A DNA stretch of 64,000 bases from Chryseobacterium gleum (lineage in GTDB: Bacteria; Bacteroidota; Bacteroidia; Flavobacteriales_D; Crocinitomicaceae): assembly GCA_945897805.1 (NCBI GenBank), contig CAMDFX010000006.1:1-64000 (forward strand), given 5' to 3'. The position numbers and the translations under genes are program-made. A model generated the notes under the pieces. It was not told the origin of the DNA. It was given only the letters and a program-made list of their open reading frames with translations, and did no database searches. Of the stretch, positions 17,610-26,279 are shown in pieces (within the stretch, counting starts at the first letter, position 1; the number at the start of each line of letters is the position of its first letter).

Positions 17610-18869
17610 TCAATCCAATTCCTCCGATTCGCCCGGCAATTCCAGCGCTTTGACAGATTGAATTGCATTTCCAGCAATTCCCCTGATGCTGGCGTGCATA
17701 TCTATGGTGTTGATAATTACTTTTTCGATTTGCTTTTCTCGTTCTTTCCAAATGCGATTCATGGCGCGTTTTTCGCCTTCAAGTCCATCCTTCATGGCGG
17801 TAAATCCTTCCACGATGGCTTCTACCTGCATGTGAAAATTGTTACTCGTTAGATATTCATACAACATGTGCATTTTATCGCCCTTGTTTTCTTGCGAACT
17901 CAGCGCATTATTTACTTGAATGATAGATTCTCGCAAAACGCCGCACAAACCTTTGAATTCCTCATAAGTACAAATCCAAATACCATTTCTAAATCCCATG
18001 CGATCCATGTCTGAAGGCATTGCTTCTGTTACCAAAACGCCAATATCAACACTTTTTACGCGCATGTCAGCTTTGAATTTTTCAATCCAAGTAGGCTGAA
18101 AATCTTTGGTGCGCTTGCTTTCGTAATATATTTTTCCACAATTTTGAACGAAACGCGTATTCACTATTTGTATGCAATCTCCACCACGTGCGCCTTTTTT
18201 GATCTCTTCAATCGTATCCAACGGAAATTGCGCCGCGATCCATTCTTCAATGGCCAATTCTTGCACTTCGCCTTGCATTTGCATTGATCCTTGCTCCTGC
18301 TTGCGTTTCATTTCTTCAGTCAAGCGTTTTTGATCTTCCAATTGCTTTTGCAATTCTTTGAACTTCAATTCGTTTTTTTCCTCTTCTGCTTTGCGGATTT
18401 TGTCTTTTTCGAGAATTAATTGCTCTGTCATGCGTTGCTGTGCTTCCAAGTCCGCTTGACCTTTGAGCCCGTCTTTTTCACGTTTCAACTTCTCGATTTC
18501 AATTTTAGTCAAATTGAGCTCTTTCACTTGTTCTGATTTTTCCTTCAATTCTTTGTTCAAGGCTTCAAATTGATCTTGCTGTTCTTCAATGAGTTTGAGT
18601 TTTAGTTTTTCTTCAATCGTTTTCTTTTCTTCCCTTATTTTTTTATCAAAGCGCTCTTGAAACATTTCGTTTTCCTGCTTTTTCTTTTCTTCAAAAGCTT
18701 CTTTTTGGAGATTCAATTTCTCAATTTCAGTTGAGATCTTTTGCTTTTCAGTAATTAATTCTTGGTTGTACTTCTGCTTGATTTCTTCCTCTAATTGATG
18801 TGCTAGAATATCTTGAACATCAATGGAAGTGCCACAATTTGGACATTTGATTTGAGAATTATTTTGCAT
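17610..18869 (-). CDS. DUF2130 coiled-coil protein with nuclease-like C-terminal domain
   Basis: This 419-residue protein of unknown function has three parts. An N-terminal zinc-ribbon-like piece (IKCPNCGTSIDV, 7-18) is followed by a long Glu/Lys-rich coiled coil (about 25-195). The C-terminal domain matches DUF2130: GARGGDCIQIVNTRF, then CGKIYYESKRTKDF, where D and E-x-K are spaced like a PD-(D/E)XK nuclease core, then WICTYEEFKGL. DUF2130 proteins are thought to belong to the restriction-endonuclease-like fold, but no activity is established. A minus-strand -7 box TAACTTTG (18907-18914) lies about 38 bases upstream. It sits next to the DUF1016 remnant. Confidence 0.88.
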   Translation of the reverse strand: MQNNSQIKCPNCGTSIDVQDILAHQLEEEIKQKYNQELITEKQKISTEIEKLNLQKEAFEEKKKQENEMFQERFDKKIREEKKTIEEKLKLKLIEEQQDQFEALNKELKEKSEQVKELNLTKIEIEKLKREKDGLKGQADLEAQQRMTEQLILEKDKIRKAEEEKNELKFKELQKQLEDQKRLTEEMKRKQEQGSMQMQGEVQELAIEEWIAAQFPLDTIEEIKKGARGGDCIQIVNTRFVQNCGKIYYESKRTKDFQPTWIEKFKADMRVKSVDIGVLVTEAMPSDMDRMGFRNGIWICTYEEFKGLCGVLRESIIQVNNALSSQENKGDKMHMLYEYLTSNNFHMQVEAIVEGFTAMKDGLEGEKRAMNRIWKEREKQIEKVIINTIDMHASIRGIAGNAIQSVKALELPGESEELD

Positions 18870-18906
18870 GAATTGAAATTTATAGGTTTTAAAATTTGTG
18901 CTTATA

Positions 18907-18914
18907 CAAAGTTA
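18907..18914 (-). promoter_or_regulatory. -7 promoter element of the DUF2130 gene
   Basis: Minus-strand TAACTTTG matches TAnnTTTG and predicts a leader of about 30 bases. No -33 TTG was seen at the right distance. Confidence 0.45.
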
Positions 18915-19026
18915 ATTTTTTAGCTGAAATAATTGATTTATAAATTATTTACCAAAAAATAAAAACGGAAAATCTTTGCACGAAAATAGAACTTGTAAAG
19001 AAAAACGCAAATTCTTTACATGAAAT

Positions 19027-21639
19027 TCAAAGCCAACGCGCTTTCTTCGCCTTTTTTCTTTTTTTAGATGGCCGAGTTTCTGGTTGCTCAGGTTTTCTAA
19101 TCTCAGTGCTGTAATGAAGTCTGGTATCTGATTTAGTAATTTCGCCTTTCTCATTTACCCAAATGATATTTTCTTCATTCACAAATTGAATTTCCTTTTT
19201 TCTCTGGTCAGGAACGGTGTATCGGTCATAAATTGGGTCAATAAGAATTTTCCCATTCATATCCATCAATCCGACTTTTTTCTCATCGTGCACCCATTTG
19301 TGTTTCTGATCAAATCTGTAATTGAAACTTTTATAGAATGGAATCAATCCAAATTCTGGCTTTTCAAAACCTCCAAATAGTGTATCGGCAATCATTTTTC
19401 CAGCGTAATTATACAAACCCCAATTTCCTTGATGACGACCCACTTGAATCAATTTATCGTCACCTGGTAAATCGTACAAATATTTATATATCAACGGAAT
19501 AAGAATATTACCTAAAGTATCAATTAAACCGCCGCCTGTTGTTTCTGAAATTCGAAAAGTATTGTATTTAAAATCACTGATGTACAAAAAGCGACAGGGA
19601 ATCACATATTGTCCGTCCCAATTTTTAACGCCATAACAAAAATGATTTTCATTCAGATCACAAGGTTCTTTTACAATTTCAAATCCTTTAGCGTAATTGT
19701 CAACCGCCTCCATCATATTCTTTTTGTAATCAAAATTGTAAAAATAGCGTTCAACTTTTGTTCTTTTGGTTAATTGCATGAAAGCAAAAAATCCATCGCT
19801 ACGCTTTTGCGGAATACCAGAAGAATATGGACTAATTTCCGCGCAATAATCAAATTCAAAAGGATAAATCAACTCATTTTGAATATTGATGATTCCATAT
19901 TTACCACTTCTTTTTGCACCGATGTAATAATTATCTCCGTCGTTAATCACAAATTTGATTTCATCATACACCATAGGAACGGTGAATTGTCCGCGACTAT
20001 TGATAATTCCGTGTTTTGAATCTTTAACTACTTGCGTATAACCGTTAGAAAGAGCTTTGGAAAGATCAAATTTTTGGGTATTGATATATTTTCCATTTAG
20101 GTCAATCATCATCGATTTTCCATCAATTTCAACAGTTGCTATTCCATTTGTGTAACAAGAAACCCGATCAGCAATCAAGGGGAAAATCACATTGTAAGAT
20201 TCATCGATAAATCCCCACTTTTTGTTATTCGTAACCCCAATTCGATGTTCTTTGACACAGAGCAAATTCTCATAAGCAGCAGAATAATATTGAGGATTGG
20301 CTAAATCGATGAAAATGTGTCTATTGTGTCTATTGTCTCTCTTGATTTTATACAAATGTTTATCGTATTTGTACACATCTTCCACTTGGTAGCCCAAAGC
20401 GTCTTTTCCCCTATCATCGATGACAGTAATTCTGCCCTTACTGTCATATACCTTCAAATAATTGGAATCTAAAATTTGAATATTGGAATAAATCTCATCG
20501 TTCTTGGTTTCTCCATTTGGATAAAGCAATTGCCATTTAGAAGATTTTTTCACTTCTGATGCATCTAAAATTTTCGCATCAAATCCAGCTAGTAAAGTAT
20601 TCTCATTAACCCGCCATAAATCGTAATATACTCTTTTCGAAACGATTTCGCCCCGATTATTCATGATTGACCGTTGATAGCCCAATTCTCTGTCGTATTT
20701 GGTGACGCAAAAAAGTTGTTCTGACAAAACCAAATACATCTCCATGGGAGATTTTAATATTTCTCGACCATTCATGTCCAACACATGCCAAAATTTGCTT
20801 TCATCACAATATTGAAAAAAATCATCACGCTCAATGATATTTGGAAAAGGCGAAAAAGGTTTAAGATATCTTGTCAAACTCCAATCCAAAAATCCCCACA
20901 ATCCATTTTTTTGAAATTCGTAGTTCATGTATTTGTACTTTGAATTGCGGATTACATCATATTCTGTTTGTAAAATATAAGTTCCATCTCTGTGAATCAA
21001 TCCAAATTTATCTCCTTTTTTAAGCAAAATTTGATCTTTGTAAGTACTGATATATTCAATGGAATCATAATCTTGAAGTAGCAACTGAAAATCAAAGCTA
21101 TACAACTGAAATTGATTGTTTTTCTCAGTAATAAATACAGAATCAATGTAATGAATTCTATCAAACTCTACTGGAAAAACAAATTTCCCTAAACTGTCCA
21201 TCAAGCCAACTTTGCCTTTTCCACCTTTGGTATTTTTCACTTCATAAACTGGATATAAAATGTTAAATCCAGAATTATCTGCTCCCACAGTTTGTGCTGA
21301 ATTTTCGGTTTTAAGTTTGTGAATTTGAGGTTTAATTCCAATAGATTTCTTTACTTGTTTTTTTTGAAAATAGGTTTTCAATGAACCGTCAAAATCATTG
21401 TAAATTTCTTCAACATCATCTTTTTCATTCAATATGACATATTTGGAAATGAGGATATTTCTAGCCAGATTTATTTCAGTTTCGTTGAATCCTTTTAAAT
21501 GATATTTATCCTTATTTGACTTTAACTCAACTAGTTTTTTACCTTGATAATAAGGATGATAAATCGTATCATACTTTTCTATTTGCGAAAATGAAACACC
21601 ACAAAAAAAAGTAATAAAAACCAATAAAAAGTATTTCAT
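19027..21639 (-). CDS. Large exported WG-repeat protein
   Basis: This 870-residue protein has a cleavable signal (MKYFLLVFITFFCGVSFSQ). Most of its length consists of WG (KWGF/D) repeats: KVGLMDSLGKFVFP, KFGLIHRDGTYILQ, KWGFIDESYNVIFP, KHGIINSRGQFTVP, KYGIINIQNELIYP and KVGLMDMNGKILID. Each pairs a glycine-aromatic turn with a beta strand. Such repeats are common in Bacteroidota surface proteins of unknown function and may bind partners. The last 12 residues are strongly basic (KKRKKAKKARWL), which is odd for an exported protein. No T9SS domain is present, so it may stay in the periplasm. Confidence 0.85.
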   Translation of the reverse strand: MKYFLLVFITFFCGVSFSQIEKYDTIYHPYYQGKKLVELKSNKDKYHLKGFNETEINLARNILISKYVILNEKDDVEEIYNDFDGSLKTYFQKKQVKKSIGIKPQIHKLKTENSAQTVGADNSGFNILYPVYEVKNTKGGKGKVGLMDSLGKFVFPVEFDRIHYIDSVFITEKNNQFQLYSFDFQLLLQDYDSIEYISTYKDQILLKKGDKFGLIHRDGTYILQTEYDVIRNSKYKYMNYEFQKNGLWGFLDWSLTRYLKPFSPFPNIIERDDFFQYCDESKFWHVLDMNGREILKSPMEMYLVLSEQLFCVTKYDRELGYQRSIMNNRGEIVSKRVYYDLWRVNENTLLAGFDAKILDASEVKKSSKWQLLYPNGETKNDEIYSNIQILDSNYLKVYDSKGRITVIDDRGKDALGYQVEDVYKYDKHLYKIKRDNRHNRHIFIDLANPQYYSAAYENLLCVKEHRIGVTNNKKWGFIDESYNVIFPLIADRVSCYTNGIATVEIDGKSMMIDLNGKYINTQKFDLSKALSNGYTQVVKDSKHGIINSRGQFTVPMVYDEIKFVINDGDNYYIGAKRSGKYGIINIQNELIYPFEFDYCAEISPYSSGIPQKRSDGFFAFMQLTKRTKVERYFYNFDYKKNMMEAVDNYAKGFEIVKEPCDLNENHFCYGVKNWDGQYVIPCRFLYISDFKYNTFRISETTGGGLIDTLGNILIPLIYKYLYDLPGDDKLIQVGRHQGNWGLYNYAGKMIADTLFGGFEKPEFGLIPFYKSFNYRFDQKHKWVHDEKKVGLMDMNGKILIDPIYDRYTVPDQRKKEIQFVNEENIIWVNEKGEITKSDTRLHYSTEIRKPEQPETRPSKKRKKAKKARWL

Positions 21640-21744
21640 ATTTTGCCTTACAACTTGATGGAAAAATAGTTCATGCTACTTTTCACAAATTTCTTTTAAA
21701 ATATTTTTGTGACCTAAAAATAAGCAAAAAAATGGAAATAAAAA

Positions 21745-21772
21745 AAAGCTACCTAATATTAGGTAGCTTTTG
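21745..21772 (-). terminator. Terminator of the 50-codon gene
   Basis: AAAAGCTACCTAAT pairs perfectly with ATTAGGTAGCTTTT, followed by a T-run when read on the minus strand. It lies five bases after the stop of the small minus-strand gene at 21777-21929. This strongly suggests that a transcript ends here. Confidence 0.85.
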
Positions 21773-21776
21773 GTTC

Positions 21777-21929
21777 TTAATTCAAATTGAACAAAACTTT
21801 TTTGTTCTTAATCTTTTTTGAAACAACTGATTTGCTGTAATTTAAAATCGCAAAAATCGTTAATTCCGATGGACTCATTTTCAACTCCGCAGTCCTTGGA
21901 GCAGTTTTTTCTGGGTAATTTTTTAACAT
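21777..21929 (-). CDS. Small conserved-looking 50-residue protein
   Basis: This is a minus-strand frame of 50 codons plus TAA, too short for a standard ORF search. It begins MLKNYPEKTAP, continues with a PSELTIFAILNYSKS segment and ends in KNKKVLFNLN. The pattern P-S-E-x-T-I-x-x-I-L-N-Y-S-K-S, then a basic stretch and a C-terminal L-x-L-N, resembles a widespread Bacteroidota small-protein family of unknown function (often seen as PSxxTIxxILxFAxSY...LN). The frame is directly followed by a perfect terminator. It has no signal or membrane segment, so it is probably cytoplasmic. It is not part of the neighbouring WG gene, whose ATG lies 138 bases downstream on the same strand. Confidence 0.75.
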   Translation of the reverse strand: MLKNYPEKTAPRTAELKMSPSELTIFAILNYSKSVVSKKIKNKKVLFNLN

Positions 21930-22073
21930 AGGCAAAGAACTTTTAACAGCGTTTTATTTCATAACGCAGTTTCAACTTACTTAGTATAATCTTATTTGAA
22001 AAAATCAAGTGAAATCATAAAATAATTTATTATTTGCAGTAATTAATTATCTTAGTGCAAATATTTACACCGC
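21930..22073. other. Spacer between the small gene and the first secreted paralog
   Basis: An AT-rich region with a small inverted repeat (GCGTT/AACGC around 21949-21968) and a possible plus-strand -7 variant TATCTTAG (22048-22055) before the next gene. The second paralog has a similar TAATTTAG before its start, so TAnnTTAG may be a local promoter variant. Confidence 0.3.
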
Positions 22074-23756
22074 ATGTTTAAAAAATTAAGTAAAATATTA
22101 ATATTGCTTTTAAGTTTCTCATCTTTGGGCTATTCTCAGTGCAATGTAGGGCAAAAAGAAGTCATTATTGAAATTATCCCTGACAATTATCCGGAAGAAA
22201 TAAGTTGGAATTTAAAGGAAAATGGATTACAAATTGCCGCAGGAAATTATTTATCTGATACCGTCTGTATTGGCGAAAGTAGCTGTTTACAATTCACAAT
22301 TATAGATAGTTATGGCGATGGGATTTGTTGTGGATCCGGAAATGGATCATATAATTTAATTATAAACGGTTTAAATGTTCAGACTGGCGGAAATTATACT
22401 TTTTCAGAATCTTATCAAGAATCTTGTGCACCTGGCGTTGTTTGTGAAACTGCCATTCCTATGACAGAAGGAATTTATGCAGCACCAAGTTTTAACTATT
22501 TTTATTCGTTTACACCAGACACCACAGGAAATTATTACCTAACAACTTGCAATCAATCTTCTTGTGACACCAAACTTTGGATTTATCAAAATTGTGGACC
22601 TCAAGTATACAATGGTGATGGAAATGGCGCATTGTTTTACGATGACGATGGCGCAAATTGTGGTTATGCCGCTGGAATTACGGCCTACCTGATAGCTGGC
22701 ACAAACTATTTAATCAAAGTTGGTTTGTATGACAATGCAAGTTGTCCTGGTACTATAAGTTTTGATTTATCATTTTTAGGTGAAGTTGTGGGTTGCACAG
22801 ACCCAAATGCATGCAATTACAATCCTTTGGCCACAGTTTCAGGTGGAATTTGTTATGGAAATGAAACCATCGACTGTAACGGAGATTGCAATGGCGGCGC
22901 AGTCGTTGGAGATATAAATGGAAATCAAATCGTTGAATTGACCGATGTTGATGCATTCATTACAGGAATTTTAGACCAAAATATTATGAGTTCAAACTGC
23001 AAAGATTTAAGCAACGATTCCTTCATTTCTGTTTGGGATGCTGCACTTTCCGCGAATTGTGCCCTAAATGCTTTGAATTGCAATTTCCCCAATGAAAACA
23101 CAAATTTAGCTCAAACGGTAGAAATTGGTTTCACAACCATCAATACACTTAATCAGTCCATCGATATTTACATCAAAAATCCTCAAACTTCAATAAGTGC
23201 CTATGAATTAATTGTTTCAGGAATCACGATTTCAAATGTTGAAAGTTTAATCAATCCAACACAATTTCCTAATAATCCAAGATTTAATGTGAACGGTAAT
23301 AAAATTATCGGACTTTCAATCAATGATAGCTTAATTGCAACTTCCAATTTAAATACTCCTTTTTTGCGAGTTTATTTTGATAGCATCATAAATCCTTCGA
23401 TTTGTGTTGAAAGTGTAATTCATTGCCTTGACAATGAATTTAAGCCTATAAAAGTCAATTTGATTGATGCCTGTGTGCAATTTGTAAACCTTGAAGAAAG
23501 TCAAACTTCGAATTTTAGCATCTTCCCAAATCCAGCAAACAAAACGGTGGAAATTACTTTTCAAAATGCAACTAATAAAAATCTACCTTTAACCATTTAT
23601 GATGCACTTGGAAGAATTATCTTTCAAAATCAAATTTCTGACTTTAGCGAGCCATTTAAGATTAACACGACTACTTTCGAAAATGGATTGTATCAGATTT
23701 CAATTCAACAAGAAAATTATTCTACTTCAAAAAGAATACTAATTATACATGATTAA
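22074..23756 (+). CDS. Secreted T9SS protein with dockerin-like and cohesin-like modules
   Basis: This 560-residue surface protein is a paralog of the next gene. It has a signal peptide (ending GYSQ), then a Cys-containing domain with PDNYPEEISW and DSYGDGICCG (about 30-120), then a pre-peptidase C-terminal-like (PPC) region with FYDDDGANCG (about 130-240). These are followed by GCTDPNACNYNPLATVS (about 243-260) and a calcium-loop pair resembling a type I dockerin (GDINGNQIVELTDVDAFITG, then KDLSNDSFISVWDAAL). A beta-rich domain at about 345-465 looks cohesin-like. A type A T9SS sorting domain (FSIFPNPANKT onward) completes the protein. It lacks the lysyl oxidase domain found at the corresponding place in the neighbour. 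Function unknown. Confidence 0.82.
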   Translation: MFKKLSKILILLLSFSSLGYSQCNVGQKEVIIEIIPDNYPEEISWNLKENGLQIAAGNYLSDTVCIGESSCLQFTIIDSYGDGICCGSGNGSYNLIINGLNVQTGGNYTFSESYQESCAPGVVCETAIPMTEGIYAAPSFNYFYSFTPDTTGNYYLTTCNQSSCDTKLWIYQNCGPQVYNGDGNGALFYDDDGANCGYAAGITAYLIAGTNYLIKVGLYDNASCPGTISFDLSFLGEVVGCTDPNACNYNPLATVSGGICYGNETIDCNGDCNGGAVVGDINGNQIVELTDVDAFITGILDQNIMSSNCKDLSNDSFISVWDAALSANCALNALNCNFPNENTNLAQTVEIGFTTINTLNQSIDIYIKNPQTSISAYELIVSGITISNVESLINPTQFPNNPRFNVNGNKIIGLSINDSLIATSNLNTPFLRVYFDSIINPSICVESVIHCLDNEFKPIKVNLIDACVQFVNLEESQTSNFSIFPNPANKTVEITFQNATNKNLPLTIYDALGRIIFQNQISDFSEPFKINTTTFENGLYQISIQQENYSTSKRILIIHD

Positions 23757-23815
23757 ATTTATGTAAATAATTGATACAAGTTAATTATTTAGATTAATTT
23801 AGAACCGTAAAAAAA

Positions 23816-26167
23816 ATGCTTATGAAAAATTACTACATTTTATTTTTAAGTCTTATTGCCTTAAATTTCAATAGTCAAGCTCAATGTATTACTGGTCAAA
23901 AACAAGTCATCGTTGAAATTAATCCCGACAATTATCCACAAGAAATCACTTGGGTTTTAAGAGAAAATGGTATTCAGGTTGGAAATGGCGCATTTACTGG
24001 CGATACAATTTGTGTTGCAGAAACAGCATGTATTCAGTTTTCTATTTACGACAGCGCCAATGATGGTATTTGTTGCGGATTTGGTGCCGGTTCGTACAAT
24101 TTATATGTGGATGGCGCCTTGGTTAATTCCGGCGGAGATTATGGCTCAGGAGAAACTTTCTACACAAATTGTAATCAAGGAACAATATGTGAAGATCCGC
24201 TAGTAGCAAGTTTAGGAAACATGACTGCACCTGCTCCGAACACTTTCTACACGTTTACAGCTGCAGAAACTGGAATGTATGACATCACTACATGCGGATT
24301 AAGCACTTGTGATACAAAACTTTGGGTTTATTCTAGTTGTAATAATTATGTCTATAATACTGATAATACTGGTACTATTTTTTACGATGACGATGGTGCT
24401 AATTGCGGTTTGCAAGCAGGAATTGATGCTTATTTAGAGGCAGGAGTAATGTACATTATTCGTGTTGGTCTATATGCAAATGCCACATGTGCAGATTCTA
24501 TCGATTTCAGCATCACTTTCAATGGAGCAGTAACGGGTTGCACAGATTCAACTTCCTGTAATTACAATCCTTTAGCAACTGTTTCTGATGGGAATTGCTT
24601 TTATTATCCAAATCCAAATTGTCCTGCTGGACCAGATTTAATCATTTTAGAATCTGCCATTGTAAATTCACTTGAAATTCGGCAAGAGGCAGCAACCGCT
24701 TGTATGGTCGATGAAGGTTGTATGAACGGTTTCGGTGATAGAACTGTTTTGGCTTTTGATACGCACATCAAAAATATTGGTGATTTAGATTATTATGTTG
24801 GAAATCCTACTGATAACCCAGATCAATTTACATTTCAAAATTGCCATGGTCATGCACATTACGAAGGATATGCTGACTATATTTTGCACAAACCAAATGG
24901 GGAATCAATTCCAATTGGGCATAAAAATGGATTTTGTGTAATGGATTTAGAATGTTCAGATGGCGGAACAGCTCAATATGGTTGTGGTAATATGGGAATT
25001 ACCAAACAATGTGGTGACATTTATGCCAAATATTTAGATTGTCAATGGATTGATATTACTGACGTTGATACAGGTGAATATATCTTGGCAATCAAAGTGA
25101 ATTGGGACCAATCTCCTGACGCATTGGGCAATTATGAAAGTAATTACGATAACAATTGGGCGCAAGTTTGTATCAGAATCACAGAAGATATCAATGGCTT
25201 AAAAGGTTTTACACAACTTCCAAATTGCCAACCTTATGTTGATTGTGCTGGAACTCCTTTCGGCAATGCTGTAATTGATTGCGAAGGAAATTGCGCTGGA
25301 ACTGCTGTAAAAGGTGATTTAGATGCCAATCTGCTGGTTCAAACCCAAGATGCAAATTTATACGTCACTGGAATTTTAGATCAAACAGTAACAACATCGC
25401 TTTGTAAAGACATCAGCAACGATGGAATAATTAGCGTTTGGGACGCTGGATTAGCAGTCAATTGTGCTGTTAATTCTGGTGGCACAAACAATTGTGTCTT
25501 TCCAAATAGTGTCGAAAATACAGCACAAATTGTAGAAATTGGTTACACAACTATCAACACAGCTGAGGGATACATTGATGTTTACATGAAAAATGCTGAC
25601 AACAAAGTAAGTGCATACGAGCTCACAGTTTCTGGAATTACCATTTCAGATGCAGAAAATTTGATTAATGTTGCAAATTACCCATCAACACCGCAATTTA
25701 TCGCTGGCGGAAATAAAGTAATTACTATGTCTTATGTGGATAGCTTAATCCCTAAAAATTTCCAAATAGCACCTTTATTGAGAATTTATTACAGTGAAAT
25801 CACAAGCCCTGATATTTGCGTTGAAAGCGTTGTACATTTATTAAATGACGAATATCAACCAACAACTGTAAATTTAATTGAAGCATGTGTAAGCGTCGCT
25901 GGGATCGAAGAAAGAGGAATGCCTTCATTCAATTTGTTCCCAAATCCTTCAAATCAAAATTTAACTGTTCAATTATCAGTAAAATTAGATGAAAAAGTGA
26001 CCGTTTCTATTACAGATGCAATGGGAAGAACAGTAACTTCCAAAAGCCTGAATCCTTTAGAAACTGAACTTACTTTCAATACTGAAAAGTTGGCTGACGG
26101 TTTTTATAATGTTGTATTGAACACTGGTAATGTGCTAAGTACAAAACCATTTTTAGTTAAACATTGA
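23816..26167 (+). CDS. Secreted T9SS protein with an intact lysyl oxidase domain
   Basis: This 783-residue protein has the same frame of domains as its upstream paralog, plus a lysyl oxidase (LOX) catalytic domain at about 272-456 (24629-25183). Visible LOX features: PDLI start; copper-site HGHAH with His344, His346 and His348, matching the CHQHYH ligands of animal LOX; GHKNGFC with Lys370; and DIYAKYLDCQWIDITDV with Tyr403. Lys370 and Tyr403 align with the pair that forms the lysyl-tyrosyl quinone (LTQ) cofactor (human K320/Y355). The disulfide cysteines of the domain are largely kept. The rest: signal peptide, NYPQEITW domain, PPC-like region, CNYNPLATVS, dockerin-like loops (GDLDANLLVQTQDANLYV, KDISNDGIISVWDAGL), cohesin-like domain, T9SS tail. 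It probably oxidises lysine amines on exported proteins to aldehydes. The start may be the second Met (23822). Confidence 0.9.
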   Translation: MLMKNYYILFLSLIALNFNSQAQCITGQKQVIVEINPDNYPQEITWVLRENGIQVGNGAFTGDTICVAETACIQFSIYDSANDGICCGFGAGSYNLYVDGALVNSGGDYGSGETFYTNCNQGTICEDPLVASLGNMTAPAPNTFYTFTAAETGMYDITTCGLSTCDTKLWVYSSCNNYVYNTDNTGTIFYDDDGANCGLQAGIDAYLEAGVMYIIRVGLYANATCADSIDFSITFNGAVTGCTDSTSCNYNPLATVSDGNCFYYPNPNCPAGPDLIILESAIVNSLEIRQEAATACMVDEGCMNGFGDRTVLAFDTHIKNIGDLDYYVGNPTDNPDQFTFQNCHGHAHYEGYADYILHKPNGESIPIGHKNGFCVMDLECSDGGTAQYGCGNMGITKQCGDIYAKYLDCQWIDITDVDTGEYILAIKVNWDQSPDALGNYESNYDNNWAQVCIRITEDINGLKGFTQLPNCQPYVDCAGTPFGNAVIDCEGNCAGTAVKGDLDANLLVQTQDANLYVTGILDQTVTTSLCKDISNDGIISVWDAGLAVNCAVNSGGTNNCVFPNSVENTAQIVEIGYTTINTAEGYIDVYMKNADNKVSAYELTVSGITISDAENLINVANYPSTPQFIAGGNKVITMSYVDSLIPKNFQIAPLLRIYYSEITSPDICVESVVHLLNDEYQPTTVNLIEACVSVAGIEERGMPSFNLFPNPSNQNLTVQLSVKLDEKVTVSITDAMGRTVTSKSLNPLETELTFNTEKLADGFYNVVLNTGNVLSTKPFLVKH

Positions 26168-26186
26168 GGAAATTAAATTGATTTAT

Positions 26187-26224
26187 GAAAACCACTTGAA
26201 ATTATTTTTAAGTGGTTTTTTATT
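26187..26224 (+). terminator. Terminator after the lysyl oxidase gene
   Basis: AAAACCACTT (26188-26197) pairs with AAGTGGTTTT (26210-26219), followed by T-rich sequence. It separates this gene from the exonuclease gene. Confidence 0.85.
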
Positions 26225-26279
26225 TTCCTGACTTTCCGTATCCTTTTCTTATTTATTACTCGTTTATTTGTACCCAAAA

